Origin: Peptostreptococcaceae bacterium
GTDB taxonomy: Bacteria > Bacillota > Clostridia > Peptostreptococcales > Peptostreptococcaceae
Direction of reading: 5' to 3'
NCBI GenBank assembly: GCA_025210335.1
Contig: JAOARY010000053.1
Coordinates: forward strand, 1 to 64,000
Length of the DNA stretch: 64,000 nucleotides
Shown: piece by piece, positions 1 through 8,459 of the stretch
How positions within the stretch are numbered: the first letter of the stretch is position 1
How the letters are laid out: each line of letters starts with the position of its first letter
Notes under the pieces: model-generated
What the model was told of the DNA's origin: nothing
Database searches by the model: none
Seen by the model: the letters and a program-made list of their open reading frames with translations, nothing else
Program-made: the position numbers and the translations under genes

Positions 1-1251
1 AGGTACTATAGTTCCAACACTTGCCGCTGTAAACATATTGGCTGCCATAGCAACACCAACAACTGCACCTAATTTAAAATCTTTTAACCATATAAATGAA
101 ACTAAGCATATTATAACACTACAAATAATTCCAACTGTAGCACCAACACTCATTTCTTGAAATATTGTTTTTAATGTGTTTTTTGAATCCACATGTCCTG
201 TTGCAAAACCTCTAACTGTAAGAGTTGAAGATTGTGTTCCTACATTACCTCCCATACCAGTAAGCATCGGCATGAAAAATGCAATTGTTGGAAGCTGAGC
301 TAATGTACCTTCATAATTTCTTAATATATTTGCAGACAAAAGGCCTCCAAATAAAGTTACTATAAGCCAAGGTAATCTTGCTTTTACTGAACTTTTTATT
401 CTTAAAAGTACATCATCTTCTTCTAAATACTCAGTTTCAGACTCAGAAGTACCTGCAAATTTATAAATATCTTCAGTCGCTTCTTCTTCTATAACATCTA
501 TGATATCATCAACTGTTATAATACCTCTTAATCTTTCTTGAGAATCTACAACCGGTATTGCAAGCAAATCGTATTTAGAAACCTTTCTTGCAACTTCTTC
601 TTGGTCATCACTTACACTCGCTGTTATAAGACTTTCTGACATTATATCCTCTATTAAAACATTAGGCTTAGAAACAATTAGTTCTCTTAGTGATAATACT
701 CCTACTAATTTATCATTTTTATCAAGTACATAAACATAATAAATTGTTTCCGCTTCAGGAGCATTTTCCCTTAATTCTTCGATAGCTTGATATACCGATA
801 CATTATCCTTAACAGATATATAATCAGTTGTCATAATACCACCGGCAGTATCTTCATCATAAACTAATAACTCTTTTATATCTTCTTTGTCATCTTCATC
901 TAAAAGATTTATTATTTCTAATTGTTCCTTTTCTTTCATCTCACTAAGAAGATCAACCATGTCATCTTGAGACATTAAATCTAAAAGTCTTTTCTTTTGC
1001 TCTATATCAATTTTTTCAAATATATAGCTAAATGTTTCAAAATCAAGTTCATCAAGTACTTTACCTGCCAAATCCCAAGAAAGTACTTCAAAAACTTTTG
1101 TCTTTTTTAGATCTTCTAATTCAATTAAAATCTCTGCTATATCTCGGGGGTGGAGTTCTTGCATATATTCATTTAATTCTATTATTTTATCACTTTCTAC
1201 TAGAGCGTTTATCTCATTTAATAAATCACTTTTGTTTATTCCTTCGCTCAT
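1..1251 (-). CDS. mgtE: Magnesium transporter MgtE (3' end cut off by window edge)
   Basis: This reads open from an ATG at 1251 to the window edge for 417 codons, so roughly the last 30-40 residues are missing. MgtE is a Mg2+ channel in the cytoplasmic membrane that is gated by intracellular Mg2+. The N-terminal helical domain carries an HPRDIAEIL segment near residue 34. Two CBS domains follow, with MTTDYISV near residue 138 and the conserved DDIIDVIEEE linker near 245. The membrane domain then begins (RLPWLIVTLFGG) and includes the glycine-rich MLTGMGGNVGTQSS pore segment. A GGGGTGC ribosome site precedes the ATG. The gene starts 29 bases after era and is probably cotranscribed with it, leaving no room for a Mg2+ riboswitch of its own. 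Confidence 0.93.
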   Translation of the reverse strand, partial: MSEGINKSDLLNEINALVESDKIIELNEYMQELHPRDIAEILIELEDLKKTKVFEVLSWDLAGKVLDELDFETFSYIFEKIDIEQKKRLLDLMSQDDMVDLLSEMKEKEQLEIINLLDEDDKEDIKELLVYDEDTAGGIMTTDYISVKDNVSVYQAIEELRENAPEAETIYYVYVLDKNDKLVGVLSLRELIVSKPNVLIEDIMSESLITASVSDDQEEVARKVSKYDLLAIPVVDSQERLRGIITVDDIIDVIEEEATEDIYKFAGTSESETEYLEEDDVLLRIKSSVKARLPWLIVTLFGGLLSANILRNYEGTLAQLPTIAFFMPMLTGMGGNVGTQSSTLTVRGFATGHVDSKNTLKTIFQEMSVGATVGIICSVIICLVSFIWLKDFKLGAVVGVAMAANMFTAASVGTIVP

Positions 1252-1280
1252 AAAAGCACCCCCTAAATCATTTATCTATC

Positions 1281-2180
1281 TTATTTACTTTCGTATCCAA
1301 AATTCTTAATAAAATTAGATTTATCTCTCCAATTTTCTTTTACTTTTACCCATACTTGTAAATTAACTTTCGTATTAAATAATGCTTCAATATCTTCTCT
1401 AGCTGCCTTACCAATACCTTTTAGTTTTCTACCATTCTTACCTATAATTATTCCTTTATGCGAATTTCTTTCACAATAAATAACCGCTGATACATCTATT
1501 ATATCTTTTTCTTGTCTTTTTTTGATTTTTTCTATTTCAACAGCAATGCCATGAGGAACTTCTTTTTCTGTATATCTTAAAACTTTCTCTCTTATAAGTT
1601 CCGATATCAACACTCTTTCTGGTTGATCAGTAATCATATTAGATGGAAAATACATAGGTCCTTGTTTTAAATAACTCTTTAAAACTTGTAACACTCTAGT
1701 TGTATTCTTCCCATTAAGTGCTGATATTGGTATTATCTCTTTAAATAAATCAAGGTTATCATATTTTTTTATAAGTTTAAATAATTCTTCATCATTTAAT
1801 TTGTCTATTTTATTTATTATAAGAATTATATCAACCTTAGCAGATCTTAAACTTTCTATTATAAATGAATCTCCTTTTCCTATTGATTTTGATTCATCTA
1901 CAACATATAGTATAACATCAACATCTCTAAATGAAGATTTTGCTTCCTTAACCATAAATTCACCTAATTTATTTTTAGGTTTATGAATTCCTGGTGTATC
2001 CAAAAATACCATTTGAACTTCTTCTTCTTCATTTGTATAAACTGCGTGTATTTTATTTCTTGTCGTTTGTGGTTTATCACTCATTATTGCAATTTTTTCA
2101 CCTATTAAATTGTTCATAAGAGTTGATTTTCCTACATTTGGTCTTCCTATAATACTTATAAATCCTGATTTAAAAGCCAT
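1281..2180 (-). CDS. era: GTPase Era
   Basis: Era is a GTPase that helps mature 16S rRNA and assemble the 30S subunit. The 299 residues are the normal family length. G motifs are visible in order: GRPNVGKST (residues 12-20), DTPG (about 61-64), NKID (about 123-126) and SALNG (about 153-157). A C-terminal KH RNA-binding domain contains HKGIIIGKNGRKLKGIG. An AAGGAGG ribosome site precedes the ATG. The gene sits 10 bases downstream of cdd in the conserved ybeY-dgkA-cdd-era order found in Firmicutes. Confidence 0.97.
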   Translation of the reverse strand: MAFKSGFISIIGRPNVGKSTLMNNLIGEKIAIMSDKPQTTRNKIHAVYTNEEEEVQMVFLDTPGIHKPKNKLGEFMVKEAKSSFRDVDVILYVVDESKSIGKGDSFIIESLRSAKVDIILIINKIDKLNDEELFKLIKKYDNLDLFKEIIPISALNGKNTTRVLQVLKSYLKQGPMYFPSNMITDQPERVLISELIREKVLRYTEKEVPHGIAVEIEKIKKRQEKDIIDVSAVIYCERNSHKGIIIGKNGRKLKGIGKAAREDIEALFNTKVNLQVWVKVKENWRDKSNFIKNFGYESK

Positions 2181-2190
2181 TTATTCCTCC

Positions 2191-2586
2191 TTAAGAATCT
2201 AAATCTTCCTTTGTAAAGCTATAAGGCATCATTTCACTAGCCTTATATACTTTATATTCCTTATTTGAATCTCCAACAATTATATCTATATCTAATCCAA
2301 ATTCAATTATTACTTGTCTACATATTCCACAAGGATAAGTATAATCATTTAAATCACTCGCAATTGCAATTGCTTTAAAATTTTTATATCCTTCTGATAC
2401 TGCTTTAAATATTGCCGTTCTTTCTGCACAATTAGTTCCACCATAAGATGCACATTCAACATTGCATCCAGTAAATATTTTGCCTTCATCTGTTAATAAA
2501 GCTGCACCAACATGAAATTTAGAATAAGGTACATATGCGTTTTCTTTTGCTTTTTCCGCTAATATAAGTAATTCTTTATAATCCAT
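2191..2586 (-). CDS. cdd: Cytidine deaminase
   Basis: This enzyme deaminates cytidine and deoxycytidine to uridine and deoxyuridine for pyrimidine salvage. At 131 residues it is the usual length of the small homotetrameric enzyme. The zinc site is clear: Cys53 and the catalytic Glu55 in CAERTAIF, then Cys86 and Cys89 in PCGICRQ. An AGGAGATGATATAA leader precedes the ATG. The gene lies 5 bases after the DUF502 gene and 10 bases before era. This clustering is common in Firmicutes and does not by itself imply a shared function. Confidence 0.96.
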   Translation of the reverse strand: MDYKELLILAEKAKENAYVPYSKFHVGAALLTDEGKIFTGCNVECASYGGTNCAERTAIFKAVSEGYKNFKAIAIASDLNDYTYPCGICRQVIIEFGLDIDIIVGDSNKEYKVYKASEMMPYSFTKEDLDS

Positions 2587-2591
2587 TTATA

Positions 2592-3209
2592 TCATCTCCT
2601 ATTTTTTGTTATATCTAGCATTCCGCCTGATACGACTAATTTTATAGCTTCTTCTACTGATAAATCTAAATATATTATATCTTCCTTTGGTACCATTACA
2701 AACATTCCTGAAGTAGGGTTTGGTGTTGTTGGTATAAATATCGAGATACACACCTTATTTAATTTTTTTGAGATAAATTCAGGAGCATCTGCTGTTACAA
2801 AACCGATTGTATATATACCCTCTTTTGGGTACTGAACTAAAATTGCACTTTTAAAACTATTTTTTTGATTTATTCTAATAGCCTCTAAAAGCTGTTTTAT
2901 AGATGCATATACAATGTTTACAAGTGGCATTTTATGCATAAAATGATCAAATAAATGAAATATTTCTTTACCCAAAACATTCATAGCAAAAAGACCTGTT
3001 ATAAATATTAAAACAACCGTTATCAAAAATCCAATTCCGTAAATTGGAAAACCTATCAAACTTTCTAATGGTTCTCTAAACACCACATCAATTTTATTCA
3101 ATAACCAAAATATAAGTGATATTGTAACTGATGCAGGCAAAATTGTTATAAAACCTGTTATAAAAATTTTTCTTATACTTTTTGTTTTCTTATTTATATG
3201 TTTTCTCAT
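2592..3209 (-). CDS. DUF502 family membrane protein
   Basis: A membrane protein of about 205 residues with two hydrophobic helices near its start (around residues 17-42 and 55-80), then a soluble domain containing FIPTTPNPTSGMFVMVPKEDI. That segment is characteristic of the DUF502 family, whose role is not established. A longer reading frame begins at an ATG at 3239. I prefer the ATG at 3209 because a GGGAGGG ribosome site precedes it and because the promoter at 3245-3273 would start transcription at about 3239, leaving no leader for the longer form. Confidence 0.85.
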   Translation of the reverse strand: MRKHINKKTKSIRKIFITGFITILPASVTISLIFWLLNKIDVVFREPLESLIGFPIYGIGFLITVVLIFITGLFAMNVLGKEIFHLFDHFMHKMPLVNIVYASIKQLLEAIRINQKNSFKSAILVQYPKEGIYTIGFVTADAPEFISKKLNKVCISIFIPTTPNPTSGMFVMVPKEDIIYLDLSVEEAIKLVVSGGMLDITKNRR

Positions 3210-3244
3210 ACAAAAACCCTCCCAAAAAAATGGGTGCATTTTAG

Positions 3245-3273
3245 ATTATATCAAATTATAGTCAATCATCCAA
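3245..3273 (-). promoter_or_regulatory. Promoter for the DUF502-cdd-era-mgtE genes
   Basis: TTGGAT (3268-3273) and TATAAT (3245-3250) are separated by exactly 17 bases on the minus strand. The position just after the dgkA-PAP2 stop suggests that DUF502, cdd, era and mgtE form a transcription unit. The predicted start at about 3239 also decides the DUF502 start codon. Confidence 0.6.
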
Positions 3274-3280
3274 TGCTTAT

Positions 3281-4000
3281 TTAAAAAAAAGATATATAAA
3301 ACACTAACATTAAAACAATGCCAATTATACTTCCAAGTATTACTTCTACTACAGAGTGTATCTTACCTTCAATTCTACTTTGTGCCACTAATAAGGCTAA
3401 AAAATAACTAATTACTATTATCCCTATTTCTTTTGTTAAAAAAAGTACGCTTGTAGCAAGTGCAAAAGCAATAGCACTATGCCCACTAGGAAGTCCACCC
3501 TTTAAATAGTTTTTTGCATTATTCTTATTTTTTAAAATAACTACAAATATAACAACTGCAATTGCAGTTAAAAATATTATAAAGTTAATATCTGGGACTG
3601 CCTTAAGCACAAGCATTTCTGCTTTTAACTCTACTTTTTTGAAAAATACTAAAAAACCTACGATTAAAGCGTTTAATGACGCTATTAAGACTATACCCGC
3701 TGATATGTCTTTAATCATCTTTGCTAAAATAGAAAATTCTTGTTTTATTAAATCAACCATAATTTCCATTGCAGTATTTATCATCTCTGTTATAAGAACA
3801 AAAGATATAGACATAAACAAAAGTAAAAATTCAAATTTTGAAATATCAAATAAATAACCCAATATTAATACTAATGTGGCTATAATAAAATGTATTTTCA
3901 TATTTCGCTCTTGTTTTACTGCTGTAAATACTCCTGCTATGGCGTGATTTAAACTGGCTATAAAATTGTTATTTTTATATTGCTTATTTCTTTTTTGCAA
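3281..4000 (-). CDS. Diacylglycerol/undecaprenol kinase fused to a PAP2 phosphatase
   Basis: Two membrane enzymes lie in one 239-residue chain. Residues about 10-120 are a DgkA-type lipid kinase with the signature EMINTAMEIMVDLI. In Gram-positive bacteria this family phosphorylates undecaprenol. Residues about 130-239 form a PAP2 phosphatase domain with LPSGHSAIAF (motif 2) and SRIEGKIHSVVEV (motif 3, with Glu where Asp is usual). Both expected histidines are present. The fusion would pair phosphorylation and dephosphorylation of isoprenoid lipids. The start is TTG at 3998-4000 behind AAGGATGTGA. No stop or frameshift separates the two halves. Confidence 0.88.
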   Translation of the reverse strand: MQKRNKQYKNNNFIASLNHAIAGVFTAVKQERNMKIHFIIATLVLILGYLFDISKFEFLLLFMSISFVLITEMINTAMEIMVDLIKQEFSILAKMIKDISAGIVLIASLNALIVGFLVFFKKVELKAEMLVLKAVPDINFIIFLTAIAVVIFVVILKNKNNAKNYLKGGLPSGHSAIAFALATSVLFLTKEIGIIVISYFLALLVAQSRIEGKIHSVVEVILGSIIGIVLMLVFYISFF

Positions 4001-4023
4001 ATAAAATCACATCCTTTATGCTT

Positions 4024-4473
4024 TTATTCTCTTTTTATACCCAATTTATTTAAAACACTCTTTTCTTTTTCTCTCATTTCTTTTGTATTTTCATCTGTAT
4101 CATGATCATAACCCATTAGATGAAACATACTATGACAAACCAAAAATAACATTTCTCTTTTAAAACTATGGTTATATTCCTTACTTTGTTCCAAAGCACG
4201 CTCTAATGATATTACAATATCACCTAAAGTCTTTTCTTCTATAAACTCTTCATCTTCCATTGGAAAAGATAAAACATCAGTAGCTTGATCTTTATTTCTA
4301 AAATCTCTATTTAATATTCTTATTTCTTCATTATCAACAAAAGATAAACTTATTTCATAATTTAAATCAATTTCTTCTTCATTCATAGATTCTATTATTA
4401 CTTTTTTTATATCTTCTATCAAATCATTTTCTACTTTTATCTTATTTTGTCTGTCATCTATAAAAAGCTCCAT
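4024..4473 (-). CDS. ybeY: Endoribonuclease YbeY
   Basis: YbeY is a zinc-dependent ribonuclease involved in 16S rRNA 3'-end maturation and ribosome quality control. The signature HxxxHxxGYDHD is present near the C-terminus (HSMFHLMGYDHD). The reading frame continues upstream, but the ATG at 4473 (149 residues) has an AAAGGAG site and begins one base after the phoH stop codon, so translation is probably coupled to phoH. The phoH-ybeY-dgkA-cdd-era order is conserved in Firmicutes. Confidence 0.95.
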   Translation of the reverse strand: MELFIDDRQNKIKVENDLIEDIKKVIIESMNEEEIDLNYEISLSFVDNEEIRILNRDFRNKDQATDVLSFPMEDEEFIEEKTLGDIVISLERALEQSKEYNHSFKREMLFLVCHSMFHLMGYDHDTDENTKEMREKEKSVLNKLGIKRE

Positions 4474-4474
4474 C

Positions 4475-5434
4475 TTATTTCTCCTTTTTGTTTTCAAATT
4501 CTTCGTATGCATTTATTATTCTTTGAACTAATTTATGTCTTATAACATCCACTTTTTCAAAATAATTAACTTTAATTCCTTCAACTTTATTTAATATTTT
4601 TAATGAATGTACTAATCCTGAGTTTTTATTTGAAGGTAAATCTATTTGAGTTATATCACCAGTTACAACTACTTTAGACCCAAAACCAATTCTAGTTAAA
4701 AACATCTTCATCTGAGCTTTACTAGTATTTTGTCCTTCATCTAATATTATAAATGCATTATCTAAAGTTCTCCCTCTCATAAAAGCAAGAGGTGCTACTT
4801 CAATCAAACCTCTTTCCATATATTTATCAAATTTTTCGGCACCTAAAAATTCAAATAACGCATCATATAAAGGTCTCAAATAAGGATCTACTTTATCTTT
4901 TAAATCCCCTGGTAAAAAGCCCAAAGCTTCTCCAGCTTCAACAGCAGGTCTTGTTAGTATAATTCTGTTAACTTCGCCTTTTTTAAAAGATTTAACAGCC
5001 ATAGCAACAGCTAAATAAGTCTTTCCTGTTCCAGCAGGTCCAATTCCAAAAGTTAAAGTATTATTATTTATATTATCTATATATTGTTTTTGATTTATAG
5101 TTTTTGGTTTTACAGGTATTCCCTTTGTATTCATACATATTATATAGTCTAATTGTTCATTTAAATTATCTTCCACTTTAAATTTAGATAATATATAAGA
5201 TATATTTTGTTTATTTAATTTATTTTTATTTTCTACCTCTTTTTTTAATATATTTAAAACTTCAAAAGCTTTTTTTATATTATTTTCTTTACCTATCAAA
5301 ACTATATTAGATTCTCTTAAAACAATATGTATATTAAGCTTTTGCTCTATTAGCTTTATATTTTCATCAAATTTTCCAAATAATTCTCTTTCAAATTCTT
5401 TATTATCTACTTTAAATTTCATTTGACTTTCCAA
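4475..5434 (-). CDS. phoH: PhoH family ATPase
   Basis: PhoH is a cytoplasmic P-loop ATPase tied to RNA metabolism and usually encoded next to ybeY. At 319 residues it is full length. The N-terminal part (about 1-70) resembles a KH-like RNA-binding fold. Walker A is GPAGTGKT (132-139) and Walker B lies in AFIILDEGQNTS (about 226-237). The start is TTG behind GGAGG with 6-7 bases of spacing; an ATG four codons later is too far from that site. An extended -10 element lies at 5492-5500. Confidence 0.94.
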   Translation of the reverse strand: MESQMKFKVDNKEFERELFGKFDENIKLIEQKLNIHIVLRESNIVLIGKENNIKKAFEVLNILKKEVENKNKLNKQNISYILSKFKVEDNLNEQLDYIICMNTKGIPVKPKTINQKQYIDNINNNTLTFGIGPAGTGKTYLAVAMAVKSFKKGEVNRIILTRPAVEAGEALGFLPGDLKDKVDPYLRPLYDALFEFLGAEKFDKYMERGLIEVAPLAFMRGRTLDNAFIILDEGQNTSKAQMKMFLTRIGFGSKVVVTGDITQIDLPSNKNSGLVHSLKILNKVEGIKVNYFEKVDVIRHKLVQRIINAYEEFENKKEK

Positions 5435-5491
5435 ATTAAACCTCCATATTCTTTATGTCTTTTTTCTTCTTTAATAAATACCGCCTTTTAA

Positions 5492-5500
5492 ATTATAACA
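5492..5500 (-). promoter_or_regulatory. Extended -10 promoter upstream of phoH
   Basis: TGTTATAAT on the minus strand is an extended -10 (TGnTATAAT). No convincing -35 box was found. It would drive phoH, ybeY and the genes that follow. Confidence 0.45.
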
Positions 5501-5548
5501 TTTATATTTATTTTTTTCTTCTTTAGTTTCATTAATTTTTGTAATAAA

Positions 5549-5591
5549 AAAAACTGTTTTATAACGAATTTATCATTATAAAACAGTTTTT
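5549..5591 (-). terminator. Terminator after the CD1247-like gene
   Basis: 16-base complementary arms (5549-5564 and 5576-5591) with an 11-base loop; the minus-strand copy runs into a stretch of T. It ends the efp transcript just after the stop codon at 5596. Confidence 0.8.
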
Positions 5592-5595
5592 AATA

Positions 5596-5934
5596 CTAAT
5601 TCATATCTATATTCTTTTTACAACTTGGACAAACTATATCTATATTTGAATCCAATAATATATCTTCATCTAAATTTATAATTTCTCCACAATCGCAGTT
5701 TATAGAAATAAAATTAAAATCATCTTCTTCATAGTCTTCATCTTCGTCTTCATATTCTAAAAAATTTTCTTTCAAAAATTCATTTTCAGATTTAAGATTT
5801 GATAAAACATCATAAAAATCATCTAAAATATCTACTATATTTAAAATAACTTTGTTTTGTGCTTTATCTTCAGACTCATCTAAAGATTTGGATAATAATT
5901 TTAAATTATTTAGTTTTTCTTCTAAATATTCCAT
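5596..5934 (-). CDS. Acidic zinc-ribbon protein, CD1247-like
   Basis: A 112-residue acidic protein. Residues 1-60 are helical (YLEEKLNNLKLLSKSLDES), then comes a run of Asp and Glu (about 61-75), and the tail carries two cysteine pairs, CDC near residue 83 and CPSC near residue 104, as in a small zinc ribbon. The N-terminus resembles the CD1247 N-terminal domain family of Clostridia, whose function is unknown. It starts 9 bases after efp, so the two are cotranscribed. I recognise the family from the sequence pattern only. Confidence 0.7.
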   Translation of the reverse strand: MEYLEEKLNNLKLLSKSLDESEDKAQNKVILNIVDILDDFYDVLSNLKSENEFLKENFLEYEDEDEDYEEDDFNFISINCDCGEIINLDEDILLDSNIDIVCPSCKKNIDMN

Positions 5935-5943
5935 ATTATCCTC

Positions 5944-6501
5944 TTATACTCTTGATAAATATTCACAAGTTCTTGTGTCAATTTTTATCTTGTCACCTTC
6001 GTTTATGAATAATGGAACTTGAACTACTGCACCAGTTTCAACTGTTGCTGCTTTAGTTACATTACTTGCTGTATCACCTTTTACACCAGGTTCAGTTTCA
6101 GTAACAACAAGCTCAACAAAGTTAGCTGCCATAACTTGGAATGCTTTTCCTTGATAGAATCTAATTACAACTTTATCATTTTCCTTTAAGAATTTAATAG
6201 CTTCTTCAACTTGTGAATGTTCTAATGGAATTTGATCATAAGTTTCTGAATCCATGAAGTAGTATAATTCTCCATCGTTATATAGATATTCCATTTCCTT
6301 AGTTTCTATATGTGCCTTAGGATACTTATCATTAGGATTGAATGTTTCCTCTCTTATAGCTCCTGTTTTTAAGTTCTTATACTTAGTTCTTACAAACGCA
6401 GCACCTTTTCCTGGTTTAACATGTTGAAAATCAACTATTAAATAAGGTTCTCCCTTTATTTCAAAAGTAACACCTTTTCTAAAATCTCCTGCTGAAATCA
6501 T
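5944..6501 (-). CDS. efp: Elongation factor P
   Basis: EF-P binds between the ribosomal P and E sites and relieves stalling at polyproline stretches. The 185 residues are the family's normal length with three beta-barrel domains. The N-terminal KOW-like domain carries the loop [15 protein letters not shown], with the tip lysine that some bacteria modify. The C-terminal signature region [17 protein letters not shown] is present. A GGAGGG site precedes the ATG. The gene heads a two-gene unit with the CD1247-like gene. Confidence 0.97.
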   Translation of the reverse strand: MISAGDFRKGVTFEIKGEPYLIVDFQHVKPGKGAAFVRTKYKNLKTGAIREETFNPNDKYPKAHIETKEMEYLYNDGELYYFMDSETYDQIPLEHSQVEEAIKFLKENDKVVIRFYQGKAFQVMAANFVELVVTETEPGVKGDTASNVTKAATVETGAVVQVPLFINEGDKIKIDTRTCEYLSRV

Positions 6502-6572
6502 TAAAAAATCCCTCCATATTTAATTGTATTTATAAAACTATAAATAGTTTCTTTTTTAAACAGTCACTATTT

Positions 6573-6581
6573 ATAATACCA
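6573..6581 (-). promoter_or_regulatory. Extended -10 promoter for efp
   Basis: TGGTATTAT on the minus strand fits TGnTATAAT with one mismatch. The leader that follows includes a 16-base palindrome (AAACTATAAATAGTTT, near 6535-6550). Confidence 0.4.
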
Positions 6582-6640
6582 CAAATCTTTTTAAAATAAT
6601 AGGGTCTAAAGCTACTATATAATTGATATTAATAAAGATT

Positions 6641-7141
6641 TTATATGTTTATATTATGAAGATATATAATCATATCATAATCTTTTTTGATATTTTTATA
6701 TTTATAATAAAATGTAATTTGTAATAAATTCTCTTTTAGCTTTTTTATCTCCATATTATCTATAAACTCACTTATTTCATAATATCTATTATCATATAAA
6801 GCATTACCTTTATATACAAGTTTGTTTCCTTTTATAGCAATAGAAACTACATCTAAATGATTGTAAAAATAAATTTCTTTTACTACATCTTCTTTAAAAT
6901 TATTATAAATTTTAAATTCATTTTCTTTTGTTTTTATTTTTAATATATTTTTAGTATAGATTAACTTTTTATCAATAAAATTTTTAGTGTTTATAAAATT
7001 ATTTAAAATAACAGTATTGTAATAATTGTTTTTAATATCTTTATTTTCAAATGTAAATATATTATATGCTAATATAAGGCAAATCAAAATCACATTAAAC
7101 ATCATAAGTATCTCAAAAGAAATAAATCCTTTATCATTCAT
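6641..7141 (-). CDS. Minor type IV prepilin-like protein
   Basis: A 166-residue protein with a class III signal: NDKG^FISFE, where cleavage after Gly leaves Phe at +1 and Glu at +5, followed by a hydrophobic helix (MMFNVILICLILAY). The rest is a lysine- and asparagine-rich globular domain. The ATG at 7141 overlaps the previous gene's stop by 8 bases and has a GGGTG site, so I prefer it over an upstream in-frame ATG at 7171. It is the last gene of the pilus operon and most likely a minor pilin. No specific family is recognised. Confidence 0.75.
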   Translation of the reverse strand: MNDKGFISFEILMMFNVILICLILAYNIFTFENKDIKNNYYNTVILNNFINTKNFIDKKLIYTKNILKIKTKENEFKIYNNFKEDVVKEIYFYNHLDVVSIAIKGNKLVYKGNALYDNRYYEISEFIDNMEIKKLKENLLQITFYYKYKNIKKDYDMIIYLHNINI

Positions 7142-7586
7142 AAAAAACACCCTTATATGAAATTCTTCCACTCATAGGAACTATAGTGATTTTATATAAT
7201 TTATTTTCTTTTTTATCCTTGATTATTATTGTCTCACCTCTATTTAAATATCCTCCATTTTTTGAAAACTTAATATATTTTGGTGCTTTTAAAAAGTTTA
7301 TATTAGAAATTGAATTTATAGATTTACTATAATCTTTATCAATAATAAAATCATAATTGATATAAGATTCATTATTATTTATAACAATCAAAGCATTATT
7401 ATTTCCTTTCATATTTTCAGATTTTATAATTTCTATATTCGTTATAAATTCCTTTATAAAAAAATCTACTTTAATATCTCTTAATCTATTTGAAAACATA
7501 AAAAATATAAATATTAAAGATAAAATAAATATAGCAATAAGAACTTCAATCATCACAAAACCGCAATCCCAGTAATTCTTTTTCAT
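7134..7586 (-). CDS. Minor type IV prepilin
   Basis: A 150-residue prepilin. Its leader ends CG^FVMIE, which gives the expected Phe+1 and Glu+5, and the helix VLIAIFILSLIFIFFMF follows. The C-terminal half contains KLYKITIVPMSGRISYKGV, a pattern seen in GspH/FimT-like minor pilins, though I would not press the assignment. The start ATG overlaps the preceding stop codon in an ATGA arrangement, so translation is coupled. After processing by a prepilin peptidase (not in this window) it would join the pilus tip or base. Confidence 0.78.
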   Translation of the reverse strand: MKKNYWDCGFVMIEVLIAIFILSLIFIFFMFSNRLRDIKVDFFIKEFITNIEIIKSENMKGNNNALIVINNNESYINYDFIIDKDYSKSINSISNINFLKAPKYIKFSKNGGYLNRGETIIIKDKKENKLYKITIVPMSGRISYKGVFYE

Positions 7587-8149
7587 TTTAATTTAATTAA
7601 ATATCCTTTAGTCAAAATATTTTTCTCCTCTTCAAAATTTTTCAATTTAATATTTTCATCAAAAATAGTAAGAATAATTTTGTATTTATGCTTTCTTTTA
7701 TATTCACATATTATATTTATATCTAGATTTTCTTTTAGTATTGATATATTTTGCTTTTCTAAATAAATTTTATATTCACTATCTTTTAAAGTCTTTTTAA
7801 TATCTTTTTCTTTTGATTTCAAAAAAATTCTATATTCTTTATTTAAATCAATACAATCTTTTGGTTCTGCTATTTTCTCTTTTTCTTCTTCTAAATTATT
7901 TATATATTCCAAAAAATCTTTATTTATACTTAAAATTTTTTCATATAGTAAATTATAAGAATAGTCAGTCAAACTTTTTGTTAGATATTCTTCTTTTTTT
8001 AAAATATAATAATTATTTATTATTTTTTTATTAAATTCTAAATTTATAAAAGAAAAAGCAAATATTAAAAATATCATATTAAAAATAATCACAAAAATTA
8101 ATGAAATATTTCCTTTATCATTTAAAGTCTTTATAGATTTTAAATTCAT
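7583..8149 (-). CDS. Prepilin-like protein lacking Glu+5 (GspK/PilX-like)
   Basis: The leader is TLNDKG^NISLIFVIIFNM: the Gly and hydrophobic helix are present, but +1 is Asn and the usual Glu+5 is absent. Loss of Glu+5 is typical of the tip pilin GspK and of some PilX-like proteins, so a tip position is possible by analogy. The 188-residue protein is lysine-rich. I chose the ATG at 8149 because AAAGGAAAATT precedes it; in-frame ATGs upstream lie inside the neighbouring gene and have no ribosome site. It overlaps that gene by 32 bases. Confidence 0.65.
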   Translation of the reverse strand: MNLKSIKTLNDKGNISLIFVIIFNMIFLIFAFSFINLEFNKKIINNYYILKKEEYLTKSLTDYSYNLLYEKILSINKDFLEYINNLEEEKEKIAEPKDCIDLNKEYRIFLKSKEKDIKKTLKDSEYKIYLEKQNISILKENLDINIICEYKRKHKYKIILTIFDENIKLKNFEEEKNILTKGYLIKLK

Positions 8150-8459
8150 AATTTTCCTTTGTTTTTTCTTTAAAAGAAATATATATTTCATAAAATTTAA
8201 CTCCTTGCTTAGAATAGATAATTTCCATACTATCATATTCATGATTCACCAAATTTAAGAATTCTTCTTCATCACAAGAATTTATTATATTTATTTTATT
8301 TATAGCCTCATTTAAAAATTCCACTTTAGCTAGATCACTTTTTTTATTTATATTTTTTATATTTATAAAATTTAACAAAAAAAATAATATTAAAAAAAAC
8401 ATTGAAATAGAAAATAAAAGTTCTAAAGTAACAAAACCATTATTATTTAATTTTTTCAT
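8118..8459 (-). CDS. Minor type IV prepilin
   Basis: A small prepilin of about 113 residues: leader MKKLNNNG, cleavage site G^FVTLE (Phe+1, Glu+5) and hydrophobic helix LLFSISMFFLILFFLL. The start at 8459 follows a GGAGG site at slightly long spacing (12 bases) and overlaps the PilO-like gene by 17 bases. The remainder is short and gives no family clue. Its position among similar genes supports a minor pilin role. Confidence 0.72.
   Translation of the reverse strand: MKKLNNNGFVTLELLFSISMFFLILFFLLNFINIKNINKKSDLAKVEFLNEAINKINIINSCDEEEFLNLVNHEYDSMEIIYSKQGVKFYEIYISFKEKTKENYEFKIYKDFK

Noticed and set aside
1252-1280. Magnesium (M-box) riboswitch for mgtE
   Set aside because: Only 29 bases separate mgtE from era, so there is no room.
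3210-3239. Longer DUF502 protein starting at 3239
   Set aside because: The promoter predicts transcription starting at that very point, and the ribosome site belongs to the ATG at 3209.
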